From Streptomyces sp. SM11 (GTDB taxonomy: Bacteria; Actinomycetota; Actinomycetes; Streptomycetales; Streptomycetaceae): a stretch of 64,000 nt of DNA. Within the stretch, counting starts at the first letter, position 1, and each line of letters begins with the position of its first letter. The notes beneath the pieces are model-generated. The model had not been told where the DNA came from, did no database searches, and saw nothing but the letters and a program-made list of their open reading frames with translations. This document shows positions 42,368-52,968 of this stretch, in pieces. Made by a program: the position numbers and the translations under genes. The stretch is from NCBI RefSeq assembly GCF_002910905.1, contig NZ_NEUE01000298.1, positions 12,972 to 76,971 of the forward strand, written 5' to 3'.

Positions 42368-44775
42368 ACGACGCCTGGAGCTGGAACTACTCCGCCTACG
42401 ATCCGCACACGGAACGGCTGGTCGAAACCCTGTGCACCGTCGGCAACGGCAGGTTCGCCACGCGAGGCAGCACTCCGGAATGCGTGGCGGACGACGCGCA
42501 CTACCCGGGCACCTACCTGGCCGGCTGCTACGACCGCCTCTCATCCACCGTCGCCGGGAGAATGGTCGAGAACGAAGACCTGGTCAACCTCCCGAACTGG
42601 ACGCTGCTGCGCTACCGCTGCCTGCCCGAAGACGGACCGCCCGGGGAGTGGCTCACGCCTGACTCCGCCGAACTGAGATGCTCCACCACACATCTGGACC
42701 TGCGAGCCGGAGTCCTCACCCGACGCCTGCTCTACCGAGACGGTGCGGGACGCGGTCTGCACGTCACCCACGAGCGGTTCGTCCATATGGGAGTTCCCTG
42801 GCTCGCCGCTCAACGCAGCGCGTTCAGAGCCTACGGCTGGAGCGGTCGACTCGAGATCGAGTCGATTCTCGACGGCACTGTCACCAATGCCGGAGTGGAA
42901 CGCTACGGAGACCTCGACGGGCAGCACCTCACCGAGCAACGCAAAGGAGCGGAGCCCGGGGGAGTCGCCTGGCTCACCTGCCGGACCGGCCAGTCGGCGG
43001 TCCACCTCGCTCTCGCCCTCCGCACCACCTCCAGCCCGGCACGACCTGCCGAGTACGTTCACGCCGCTCGGGCTGTCGTGCAGCGGTTCGTTCTCCCGGT
43101 TTCGCCCGGTAAATCGGTGACGGTCACCAAGACGGTCGCCCTGCACACATCACTCGACCGCCCCGCCGGTGCCCCGCTCGCCGCAGCCCTGGAGAGCCTC
43201 GCCCACGCTCCGCTCTTCAGCCGACTGCTCCGCTCGCACAGGTCTGCCTGGCAACACATGTGGAGCCAGGCTGAGCTGCACGTCCCCGGGGAGAGCGGGC
43301 ACGTACTGCGCCTGCACCTGTTCCATCTGCTGCAGACCCTGTCGCCGCATACGGCTGAGCTCGACGTCGGGGTGCCGGCCCGTGGGCTGCACGGAGAGGC
43401 GTACCGGGGCCATGTGTTTTGGGACGAACTGTTCGTACTGCCGTATCTCACCCTCCACTTCCCCGAAGTGGCCCGCGCGATGCTGATGTACCGGCATCGG
43501 CGACTGCCCGCAGCCCGGGCAGCTGCCCGGCGTACCGGGGCGCGTGGTGCCATGTACCCGTGGCAGAGTGCCGGTTCCGGTCGCGAAGAGACCCAGGCGA
43601 TGCACCTCAATCCCGCTTCCGGCCGGTGGCTGCCGGACCACTCCCACCTTCAGCACCACGTGGGATCCGCGGTGGCACTCAATGCCTGGCGGTACGCGCA
43701 GGCAGCGGGCGATCCGGGGTTCCTCCACGCGGCCGGGGCGGACATCCTGCTGGAGGTAGCCCGGTACTGGGCGAGCGCGGCGGCCTTCGACCCCGGCCGG
43801 GGCCGGTACCGGCTGCTGGGGGTCGTCGGTCCCGACGAATACCACGACGCGTATCCGGGCGCGGACCGGCCGGGCATCGACGACAACGCCTACACCAACG
43901 CGATGGCCGCATGGGTCCTGACTCGGGCTCTGGAGGTCTTCGACGCACTGCCCGATGCCCGGCGCGAGGAGCTCGCGGAGCGACTGGCGATCGACACGGA
44001 GGAGCACGCGCGTTGGGACGACGTCTCCCGCTGCTTGTACGTGCCCTTTCACCACGGCGTGCTGAGCCAGGTCGAGGGCTACGGGGATCTCGAGGAACTC
44101 GACTGGGAGCGCTATCGGCGCCGCTATCCCGACATCCGGAGACTGGACGGGATCCTGGAGGCGGAGGGCGACTCGGTCAACAACTACCAAGCGTCCAAGC
44201 AAGCCGACGCGCTCATGCTCGGCCATCTCTTCCGGCCCGCCGAGCTGACCGCTCTCTTCGGCCGCCTCGGCTACCGGATCGACGACGAGATCTGGACCAG
44301 GACAGTCGGCTACTACCTTCCCCGCACCAGTCACGGATCGACACTCAGTAGCCTGGTGCACGGCTGGGTCCTCGCGCGTCAGAAGGGCCCGGAGGCCTGG
44401 AAGTACGTGGAGGAAGCACTCCTCAGCGATGTGGCCGACGTCCAGGGCGGCACGACCGGCGAGGGCATCCACCTGGGCGCCATGGCGGGAACACTTGATC
44501 TGGTCGAGAGAGGCATCACCGGGCTGGAACCCTGCGAGGAGGGTTTGCGTATCGACCCCGTGGCACTCAGAGAGATACCTCGCTTCTCCTTCACTCTGTG
44601 CTTCCGGGGCCACAGCGGGGTGCGTCTCCGGCTGCTCCCGGGACGCATCGGCATCACTGTGCCGCCCTCGCCGCAGGGAGCTCTTGTGGTACTGCTTCCG
44701 GAGGGCAGAAGGGTGGCTGTGCTGCCGGGCAGGGAGCACTGGTTTCATCTGCCATCGCAGGAATCCGCGAAGTGA
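42364..44775 (+). CDS. Glycoside hydrolase family 65 disaccharide phosphorylase
   Basis: An 803-residue GH65 enzyme (trehalose/kojibiose/maltose phosphorylase group). Its N-terminal beta-sandwich begins AWSWNYSAYDPHTERLVETL; the (alpha/alpha)6 barrel has FWDELFVLPYLTLHFPEVAR, the general-acid Glu in LGVVGPDEYHD near residue 490 with IDDNAYTN, and phosphate-binding TTGEGIHLGAMAGTLDL. The start ATG overlaps the HAD stop. Together they would phosphorolyse an alpha-linked disaccharide and convert glucose-1-P to glucose-6-P. The sugar cannot be settled from sequence alone; trehalose would fit dormancy. Confidence 0.93.
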   Translation: MNDAWSWNYSAYDPHTERLVETLCTVGNGRFATRGSTPECVADDAHYPGTYLAGCYDRLSSTVAGRMVENEDLVNLPNWTLLRYRCLPEDGPPGEWLTPDSAELRCSTTHLDLRAGVLTRRLLYRDGAGRGLHVTHERFVHMGVPWLAAQRSAFRAYGWSGRLEIESILDGTVTNAGVERYGDLDGQHLTEQRKGAEPGGVAWLTCRTGQSAVHLALALRTTSSPARPAEYVHAARAVVQRFVLPVSPGKSVTVTKTVALHTSLDRPAGAPLAAALESLAHAPLFSRLLRSHRSAWQHMWSQAELHVPGESGHVLRLHLFHLLQTLSPHTAELDVGVPARGLHGEAYRGHVFWDELFVLPYLTLHFPEVARAMLMYRHRRLPAARAAARRTGARGAMYPWQSAGSGREETQAMHLNPASGRWLPDHSHLQHHVGSAVALNAWRYAQAAGDPGFLHAAGADILLEVARYWASAAAFDPGRGRYRLLGVVGPDEYHDAYPGADRPGIDDNAYTNAMAAWVLTRALEVFDALPDARREELAERLAIDTEEHARWDDVSRCLYVPFHHGVLSQVEGYGDLEELDWERYRRRYPDIRRLDGILEAEGDSVNNYQASKQADALMLGHLFRPAELTALFGRLGYRIDDEIWTRTVGYYLPRTSHGSTLSSLVHGWVLARQKGPEAWKYVEEALLSDVADVQGGTTGEGIHLGAMAGTLDLVERGITGLEPCEEGLRIDPVALREIPRFSFTLCFRGHSGVRLRLLPGRIGITVPPSPQGALVVLLPEGRRVAVLPGREHWFHLPSQESAK

Positions 44776-44813
44776 GCGGACAGCCGCAAGACCAGCGGGG
44801 CTGGGTGCCGGTG

Positions 44814-45806
44814 TCAGGCGATGTCCAGGACCTCCGTGACCGGTCGTCTCGGCGTGGCCGGGCCCGACGGCCCGTACCCGAACCGAAGGATTATCTGTAC
44901 GAAGCCCATTTTCGAGTTCGGGTCACGTGCGAGGTGTCGAAGCTCGGGCCATTCCAGCGGCTGCGAGATCACGGAGGCCGCGAGTCCGTCGAGAGTGGCC
45001 TGAAGGAGCACGCGCTCCATGGCCTGTCCCGCCCTGAGCCAGTCCACGGCAAGGTCTGCCTCCGTCCCCAGCAAGGCGATCTGCGGCCGCTCCTCGAAGG
45101 TGGCGGACGCCCGGTCCCGTGAGCCCAGGGGCACGTCGAAGTCCCGCACAGGGGCCGTCACTCCGTGCTGGCGCGGGCCGAAAGCGTACGAGGGGACACC
45201 CTCGGTGTCCGGGCCCTCCCCGGCCTTGCCCGTGCGGGTCCAGGTGACGATTTCCGCCCTCATGGCGTCGTTGGCGGATTCGTAGAGCTCCGCGTCGTGC
45301 ACCAGGTCCAGGACTGCGTCGGCGTGCCAGGCTCCGGGAACGATCAGCCGTGCCCCTTCCAGGAGCGCGGCCGCGCTCAACTCGTCCAAGATCTCGGGTG
45401 GGACCGCCTCGTCGGCGAACGGATAGCGGCTGGTGTGCCGGAGCCGCACGGCAAAGTGTAGGTCGTCCAGTTGATGGTCAACGGTCCCGGAATCCTCCAG
45501 GATGACGTCAGCGAGACGCCATGGGTCGCGGTGGTCGGGCAGCAGCTGGGCAACGGTGTTCCAGCCACGATGTGCCGCGGCCACCCGCAGATTCAGCAGC
45601 GCCGCCCCGCATCCGATATGCAGGCCACGGTCCTCCGGGTCGCCGACGGGCAGCGCACGGTCCGGATCGCCGTACAGCGAGAGAAGGCGCGTTCCGGAGC
45701 GGTGGACGAACTTCCAGGGTTGCGCGTTGTGCATGGACGGCGCGGTCACGGCCTCCTGGACGAGTGAAGGGACGACGGAGGTGATCCGTTGTTCGATCGT
45801 CAGCAT
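44814..45806 (-). CDS. Acg-family nitroreductase-like FMN protein
   Basis: A 330-residue protein of the Acg (Rv2032-like) family, a degenerate two-module nitroreductase induced in mycobacterial dormancy and proposed to sequester flavin. It has AVTAPSMHNAQPWKFVHRSG at the N-terminus, HTSRYPFADEAVPPEILDEL in the middle and LLQATLDGLAASVISQPLEW near the C-terminus. It is intact and convergent with the GH65 gene. A recognisable enzyme activity is not expected. Confidence 0.9.
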   Translation of the reverse strand: MLTIEQRITSVVPSLVQEAVTAPSMHNAQPWKFVHRSGTRLLSLYGDPDRALPVGDPEDRGLHIGCGAALLNLRVAAAHRGWNTVAQLLPDHRDPWRLADVILEDSGTVDHQLDDLHFAVRLRHTSRYPFADEAVPPEILDELSAAALLEGARLIVPGAWHADAVLDLVHDAELYESANDAMRAEIVTWTRTGKAGEGPDTEGVPSYAFGPRQHGVTAPVRDFDVPLGSRDRASATFEERPQIALLGTEADLAVDWLRAGQAMERVLLQATLDGLAASVISQPLEWPELRHLARDPNSKMGFVQIILRFGYGPSGPATPRRPVTEVLDIA

Positions 45807-45877
45807 GGTCTTCCTGTCTCCTGTCGGTCATCGCCCTCATGCGCAATTGCCCTGACAAGCTGGCGTCGGAGCGCATT

Positions 45878-46498
45878 TCAGGTGGGCCAGGAAGCAGCGT
45901 CCGGCTTCCGCGGCGAAGACGTGTCGTCGGGTTGTACGGAGATGCGGTTCACGACGGCGACGACTCCTTCTGTTCGGGAGGTGAGTGCGAGGGCGGTACG
46001 GATCAGGTCCTGATGCGGCAGCCGGCCGGCCAGGACGACAACACCGTCGAGCACGTGGACCTGGACGGCATCAGCCTGAACGCGCAGAACACCGCTGAGT
46101 ACGTCGTCCCGGATCCGGAGCTCCACCTCGGCGTCAGGACGGAGAAAGAAGCCCAGGAGGTCACGTCTGGTCACCATGCCGACCAAGCGTTCCTCGTCGT
46201 CGACGACGGGGAGCCGCTCGCAGCCACGACGGGTCATGAGCCGGGCTGCTTCTGTCACCGTCTGCTCCGCGTAGACGGTGACAGCCGGTGACGACATCAT
46301 TTTGCCGACCGTGGACGCATGCTTGCTGAGCAGGTCACTCGCCGAAACGATCCTCACGACGTGATCGTCCTCGCCCATCACCGGAACGCCGCTGATGGAG
46401 TGCCGGGCGAGCAGCCCAGCCACTTCCGCCGATGGCGTCGCGCAATCGACCGTGACCACTTCGTCCGTCATCAGGTCACCTACCCGGAGATGCCGCAT
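45878..46498 (-). CDS. CBS-domain protein with C-terminal BON domain (intact)
   Basis: A 206-residue protein with two CBS domains (VGDLMTDEVVTVDCATPSAE; VGKMMSSPAVTVYAEQTVTE; LVGMVTRRDLLGFFLRPDAE) and a BON domain (VQVHVLDGVVVLAGRLPHQD). It should sense adenylate nucleotides; BON may bind membrane lipid. It is the intact counterpart of two broken CBS-BON genes in the island (38176 and 48901). The ATG at 46498 has GGAGG twelve bases upstream. The spacer upstream carries two candidate regulator boxes. Confidence 0.88.
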   Translation of the reverse strand: MRHLRVGDLMTDEVVTVDCATPSAEVAGLLARHSISGVPVMGEDDHVVRIVSASDLLSKHASTVGKMMSSPAVTVYAEQTVTEAARLMTRRGCERLPVVDDEERLVGMVTRRDLLGFFLRPDAEVELRIRDDVLSGVLRVQADAVQVHVLDGVVVLAGRLPHQDLIRTALALTSRTEGVVAVVNRISVQPDDTSSPRKPDAASWPT

Positions 46499-46576
46499 CC
46501 TGCTGCGCCTCCACTTCTCCCCACGGTGCGGAGCGCTTCCGGTATCACCTTCGGACACCACCCGCACCAAGGGCAG

Positions 46577-46590
46577 GGGCCGAACGGTCC
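46577..46590. promoter_or_regulatory. Putative OsdR/DevR-type box, site 5
   Basis: GGGCC-GAAC-GGTCC lies between the CBS-BON gene and the divergent USP fragment. Confidence 0.5.
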
Positions 46591-46650
46591 CGTCCAGAGG
46601 CCGATCGGATCCACCTGCATGCCCCCTCCGCCCGGGGCAACTACGGGTAT

Positions 46651-46664
46651 GGGCCCTTTGGGCC
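46651..46664. promoter_or_regulatory. Putative OsdR/DevR-type box, site 6
   Basis: GGGCC-CTTT-GGGCC (also readable as GGGCCC-TTT-GGGCCC) lies in the same divergent spacer as site 5. Confidence 0.45.
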
Positions 46665-46806
46665 CCGGCTTGCACCCTGCGGCCCCTTTCGAGAAGAAGA
46701 CCGAGTGGCAACCTGGAACAGCGCCACCGTATGCGGTGCGCAGAGCACCCTCCGGCGAGGCTCCGGGCGGCGCCCATCGCCGGGGAGACGAGCATCGGAG
46801 CACGCT

Positions 46807-47055
46807 ATGAACAGCGCAGAGATCCGTCAGGAGATCGTGGTGGGTGTCGACCCTCGTGGTGGCTGGCACCCGGCCGTCGCCTGGGTGCCGACGAGGCTCG
46901 CCTCCGTGGACTTCACCTTCGCCTGGCCTTCTCAGTCCCTCCCCGGCACGACACCCAGCACGTCGGCGACACCCCGCACCACCGGAGACTTCAGCAGGAC
47001 GGCCGACGAACACTGGAGGCCGCGATCTCGTGGGCACATGCGCGACGGCCTGAAA
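46807..47055 (+). pseudogene. Universal stress protein, N-terminal fragment fused to a sensor kinase
   Basis: It starts at ATG 46807 as a USP (QEIVVGVDPRGGWHPAVAW) and continues, after loss of one C near 46887, as ADEARLRGLHLRLAFSVP and RRTLEAAISWAHARRPE. It then passes without a stop into the GAF region of a sensor histidine kinase. The rest of USP domain 1 and all of domain 2 are missing, as is the 5' part of the kinase gene: one deletion fused the two. Confidence 0.7.
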
Positions 47056-48213
47056 CCGGGCTCATCGGCACGGACGGGGAGATGACCGGCTCGATGGCTC
47101 TCGGCGAGAAGGCCGAGTTCCATCGGGGCGTGGTCCTCGCGAGCAGTCGGGGCACGCTTGCCGCAGTAGCGCTCGCTGAAGACGGCCTGGTCACGGTAGC
47201 GGATGTCAGCAGCGACCCACGGGTGCAGGTGCAGCGCGAGCGGTGGGGGGGTGGGGGGCGGACCCGCAGTGGCTGTCACGCTGGGGACCAAGGAACGGCT
47301 GAGCGGAGTCATGATCCTCGCGCGTGCCCGGGACAGGGCGGCGTTCGTGAGCGCGGAGATCACTGCGTTGCCCGGATTCGCCGGGCAGGCAGCCCTGGCG
47401 CTCGAACTGGCCGACCACCGTAGCGACTCCGAGCGGATGAGCCTGCTGGCCGATCGTGAGCGGATCGCCCGAGATCTGCACGACTTGGCCATTCAACGGC
47501 TGTTCGCCACCGGAATGACGCTGCAGAGCGCCCGTCCCTTGGTGGAACACCCGGAAGCGGCCGAGCGGCTGGGCCGTGCCATTGATGATCTGGACACCAC
47601 CATCAAGATCATCCGTGCCACCATTTTCGGCCTCAGGGAGCACGAGACACCGGGCCAGGGATCGAAACTCCGTTTCCGAGTAGTCCAGGCGGTGGACGCT
47701 GCCACGCCCGCGCTCGGGTTCACGCCCGCCCTCCGTATGGAGGGGCTGATCGACACCGATGTCCCCCGGGTGGTGGCCGATCACGCGGTCGCGGTTGTCA
47801 GCGAAGCTCTCAGCAATGTCGCCCGACACGCACGGGCCCGCCGGGCCGAGGTCTCGGTCATCGCCGCCGACGGCGTTCTCACTGTGACGACGAGCGATGA
47901 CGGGGTCGGTCTGCGTGCGCCCGAAAGCGGTAGGCGCGGCGGTATTCGCAACCTCACAGAACGGGCCGAGCGGCTGGGAGGCACTCTGTCCCTCCGCGCG
48001 AAGCCGCATCCGCGGAGAGGCACAGTGCTGGAATGGCGGGTACCTGTTGCCCAGGCCGCACCTGACCGACTTCGAAGTGAGAGCACTCACTGCTCGCGCT
48101 GCCGATGCTCCCGGACCTCGGCCGCGATGACAGCCGCCTGCACCCGGCGCTCGACCCCGAGCTTCCCGAGCAGGCGGGAGATATGGTTCTTGACTGTCTT
48201 CTCCGACAGATAG
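47056..48213 (+). pseudogene. DevS/OsdK-type sensor histidine kinase, N-terminally truncated and frameshifted
   Basis: Only the second GAF domain and the kinase core remain. The GAF piece (TLAAVALAEDGLVTVADVSS) is separated from GPAVAVTLGTKERLSGVMIL by one extra G in a seven-G run near 47245. The HisKA_3/HATPase core is intact: ARDLHDLAIQRLFATGMTLQ holds the phospho-acceptor His, VVSEALSNVARHARARRAEV is the N-box and TTSDDGVGL the G-box. The sensory N-terminal GAF is absent. The frame runs 127 bases into the convergent regulator gene; the original stop was probably earlier. An internal start could make a sensor-less kinase. Confidence 0.75.
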
Positions 48214-48779
48214 AGCCGCTTGGCGATCTGCCGGTTGGTCAGTCCCTCGCCGATGAGATCGAGAACGGAACGCTCGCGCTCGGAGAGGACCGCGAGCCTC
48301 TCGTCCTCCGGCGGCGAATCGGCCTCGGCCTCGCGCAGGGACCGCATGAGCCTGGCCGTGGTCGACGGGTCGAGCATCGACCGACCCGATGCCACGGTAC
48401 GTACGGCCGACACCAGGTCCGAACCGTTGATCTGCTTGAGCACGTATCCGGCCGCGCCCGCCATGATGGCGTCGAGAAGGGCGTCCTCGTCGTCGAACGA
48501 GGTGAGTATCAGGCAAGCGAGGTCGGGCATGCGTGACCGCAGTTCCCGGCAGACAGTGATGCCGTTCCCGTCGGGCAGCCTGACGTCGAGCACCGCTACG
48601 TCGGGTCGCAGCGCCGGCCCGCGAGCCAGGGCTTGATCTGCCGTCGATGCCTCGCCGACGACGACGAGATCCTGTTCGGCCTCCAGCAGGTCCCGTATTC
48701 CGCGGCGAACGACCTCGTGGTCGTCCAGCAGGAAAACGCGCGTCGCGGAGGTGTCGGTGGTAGCCGATGTATCGCCCAT
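48087..48779 (-). CDS. osdR: NarL/LuxR-family response regulator, OsdR/DevR type (intact)
   Basis: A 230-residue two-component regulator. The receiver has DDHEVVRRGIRDLL and phospho-acceptor Asp65 in VAVLDVRLPDG; the LuxR-type helix-turn-helix is LSERERSVLDLIGEGLTNRQ with LYLSEKTVKNHISRLLGKLG. Context (USPs, Acg, CBS-BON, PEP synthase) identifies it as the island's dormancy regulator, like OsdR or DevR/DosR. It is intact although its neighbouring kinase is broken, so it may be driven by another kinase. It probably binds the GGRCC-N4-GG(Y/G)CC boxes, which is an inference. Confidence 0.85.
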   Translation of the reverse strand: MGDTSATTDTSATRVFLLDDHEVVRRGIRDLLEAEQDLVVVGEASTADQALARGPALRPDVAVLDVRLPDGNGITVCRELRSRMPDLACLILTSFDDEDALLDAIMAGAAGYVLKQINGSDLVSAVRTVASGRSMLDPSTTARLMRSLREAEADSPPEDERLAVLSERERSVLDLIGEGLTNRQIAKRLYLSEKTVKNHISRLLGKLGVERRVQAAVIAAEVREHRQREQ

Positions 48780-48811
48780 CTGCGGTCCTTGCTATCGGAT
48801 GCGTCTGCTGC

Positions 48812-48841
48812 GCCCCTCCTGGGCATTGTCCCAGGAGGGGC
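48812..48841 (-). terminator. Hairpin terminator between the CBS-BON remnant and osdR
   Basis: A perfect 12-bp stem GCCCCTCCTGGG / CCCAGGAGGGGC with a 6-base loop lies downstream of the CBS-BON remnant and upstream of osdR. It should end transcription from the remnant so that osdR has its own promoter. Confidence 0.75.
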
Positions 48842-48900
48842 GGTCCCGGTGCATGTGGTGGACCGGCCCTTCGGGTCACACAACCGAGCGGGGAATGCGG

Positions 48901-49202
48901 CTACCCAAGATCCATTCGCACGTCCACCACTCCTTCGACCGCCCGAACGGCACCGCAGCAGCCTTGAAAGCTTCGTCGAGTTGCGCGGCGGCAGGCGGAC
49001 CACCCTCGCGAAACGCTTCCTTGGGAAGTAGATCGGCCTCCGAGACCACTCCGACAACACGCCCTTCGCCCGCGAGCACCGGCAGCGCACTGACCTTCGA
49101 TTCCGCCATGAGCTTCGCCACCTGTCGGTACGAGGCGTGGCTGCCGACTGCGACGGGGGTGTGGGACAAGAGGTCACTGACTGTGTGCGGGGTGACAGAC
49201 AC
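48901..49202 (-). pseudogene. CBS-BON protein with internal deletion
   Basis: GTG 49202 (GAGGAGG upstream) opens SVTPHTVSDLLSHTPVAVGS and VSALPVLAGEGRVVGVVSEA, one CBS motif. After AAQLDEAF the frame leaves homology, while a different frame reads AVEGVVDVRMDLG and stops at 48901, which is the very end of a BON domain. The second CBS domain and most of the BON domain were deleted, and the junction is out of frame. Confidence 0.7.
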
Positions 49203-49349
49203 GATGACCTCCTCTTGTTCACTTTTCAGTCTCTTCTGCCCTACACCAGTCGGCTGCGGCCTCGCTTTGATTTCGGGGACGAGGGCGCTTGCGTTTCTCC
49301 GAAACATCGCGTGGGGGGTACGTCGACTTTCGGGGTCGCCCCTGGGGCC

Positions 49350-49372
49350 GGATCACCCGTCAGGGGTGATCC
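49350..49372. promoter_or_regulatory. Perfect 9-bp inverted repeat upstream of the K+ channel gene
   Basis: GGATCACCC-GTCAG-GGGTGATCC lies 78 bases before the channel start. It may be an operator or part of a hairpin; it does not match the GGRCC boxes. Confidence 0.4.
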
Positions 49373-49449
49373 TGTGCTGTCGGCGAGGCAGGGAGGCGGG
49401 ATTCGGGAACATTCGCCTATCGGGCGCGGACGAGACGAAGAGATATGAG

Positions 49450-50076
49450 ATGAGCGAAGAGACCTCCGAAGGCAGCCGGGGCGGCACCTCGTCGGGGCCG
49501 ATCCCCGATGGTGCGCATTGTTCTCGCAGAGGGGCAGCGGCAGTAGCGGTTGCGCGTGCTGTGTCCGTCGCTGTTGGGCTTGTCACCGCCTACTACCTGC
49601 TGCCTCTGGACAAGCGACTCACGGCTGGTACGGCGGTGCTGTTGGTGTCCGGCCTGCTCGTCGTCCTGCTGGTCTTCTGTTGGGAGGTGCGAGCTATCAC
49701 GCGTTCTCCTATTCCGCGTTTGAGAGCCGTCGAGGGTCTGGCTGCGACGCTGGTGCTATTCCTGGTCCTCTTCGCCGTCTCCTACTACCTGCTGGAGCGC
49801 TCCGAGCCCGGATCGTTCAGCGAGGCGCTGAACAGGACGGACGCGCTGTACTTCACCCTGACTACCTTCGCCACTGTCGGCTTCGGCGACATCACGGCAC
49901 GCTCCCAGACGGGACGGGTGCTTACGATGGCGCAGATGGCAGGGGGACTGCTGCTCGTCGGTGTCGCCGCCCGGGTGCTGGCGAGCGCCGTGCAGGCGGG
50001 GCTGAACCGCCAGCACCGGGAGCCGATGGATCCGGCTCGCGCCAAAACTGTGCCAGGGGGAAATCCGGAGGCCTGA
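49450..50076 (+). CDS. Potassium channel family protein
   Basis: A 208-residue ion channel. Two N-terminal membrane segments (VSVAVGLVTAYYLLP, AVLLVSGLLVVLLVFCW) precede a pore module: TM LAATLVLFLVLFAVSYYLLE, pore helix, selectivity filter TVGFGD near residue 142, and TM GGLLLVGVAARVLASAV. The last is a canonical K+ filter. There is no C-terminal TrkA/RCK domain. Channels of this type are frequent in actinobacterial stress islands. It is intact, with ATG 49450 preceded by a weak GAAGAGA. Confidence 0.85.
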   Translation: MSEETSEGSRGGTSSGPIPDGAHCSRRGAAAVAVARAVSVAVGLVTAYYLLPLDKRLTAGTAVLLVSGLLVVLLVFCWEVRAITRSPIPRLRAVEGLAATLVLFLVLFAVSYYLLERSEPGSFSEALNRTDALYFTLTTFATVGFGDITARSQTGRVLTMAQMAGGLLLVGVAARVLASAVQAGLNRQHREPMDPARAKTVPGGNPEA

Positions 50077-50506
50077 CCGCGACGGTACCCGTGGCTTCAA
50101 CCGCGGCTCGAGGCGGAGGCGCCGCATCCGGCGGCATCTGGATCTTCGCAGGCGGCTTCGCTGACCTGGACAACGGCTCCGTCCGGCAGATGCGGTCGTT
50201 CCGCGGCCGACCGCCTGTGCGGGTCATACCCCCTAGGGGTATTCCGGGTGGAACGTCGAGTGTGCCGCCATACGGTCCATGAGCTGCTCGGCCACCGTGA
50301 ACCGGCCCCGATCGGGGCCGGACCCGCCCTGCCGGAAACACCCCACCCCGGCGTACCATCGATCGCGGTCCCGGTCCGTACGTGTACCGACACCGCCCCC
50401 GTGCACCGCAGAGCCGGAGGTACCCGCGGATGGACCGGCAGCCATACTGGACGGGCCGGGGAGGGCGCAGCACCAGCAGCGGGACAACGGGGGCGGGAAG
50501 CGGCAG
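50077..50506. other. 430-bp region without a supported gene
   Basis: No frame here shows homology. It contains a palindrome ATACCCC-CTA-GGGGTAT (about 50226-50242) and GC-rich short repeats. It probably carries the terminator of the channel gene and the promoter of the kinase gene. Confidence 0.5.
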
Positions 50507-52696
<2,190 letters not shown>

Positions 52697-52837
52697 TCCA
52701 CGCGGAATCGCCGGACGCTCTCCGGCCGGCCCACCGCGCGGAACACGACCGGCGGCGTTCCGCGCGACGAGGACCCCTGGTTCGTCGGGCCACCGCGCGT
52801 GAACTCGGTGTGTCGCCGCGCAGATCAGCCCAAGCGC

Positions 52838-52876
52838 CCGTGAGTCCGCGCCGTGAGTCCGCGCCGTGAGTCCGCG
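52838..52876. repeat. Three perfect 13-bp tandem repeats
   Basis: The unit CCGTGAGTCCGCG occurs three times in succession in the spacer before the phytoene-desaturase-like gene. It could be slippage-prone or a regulator array. Confidence 0.85.
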
Positions 52877-52968
52877 TCGCCCGTGCGCCCGATCCCGCCC
52901 CGCCCGTGCGCCCCGCGTCCGTCCCGCCGCCTCTGGCCGGGACGGACGGCGGCGTGTTACGAAGGTCC

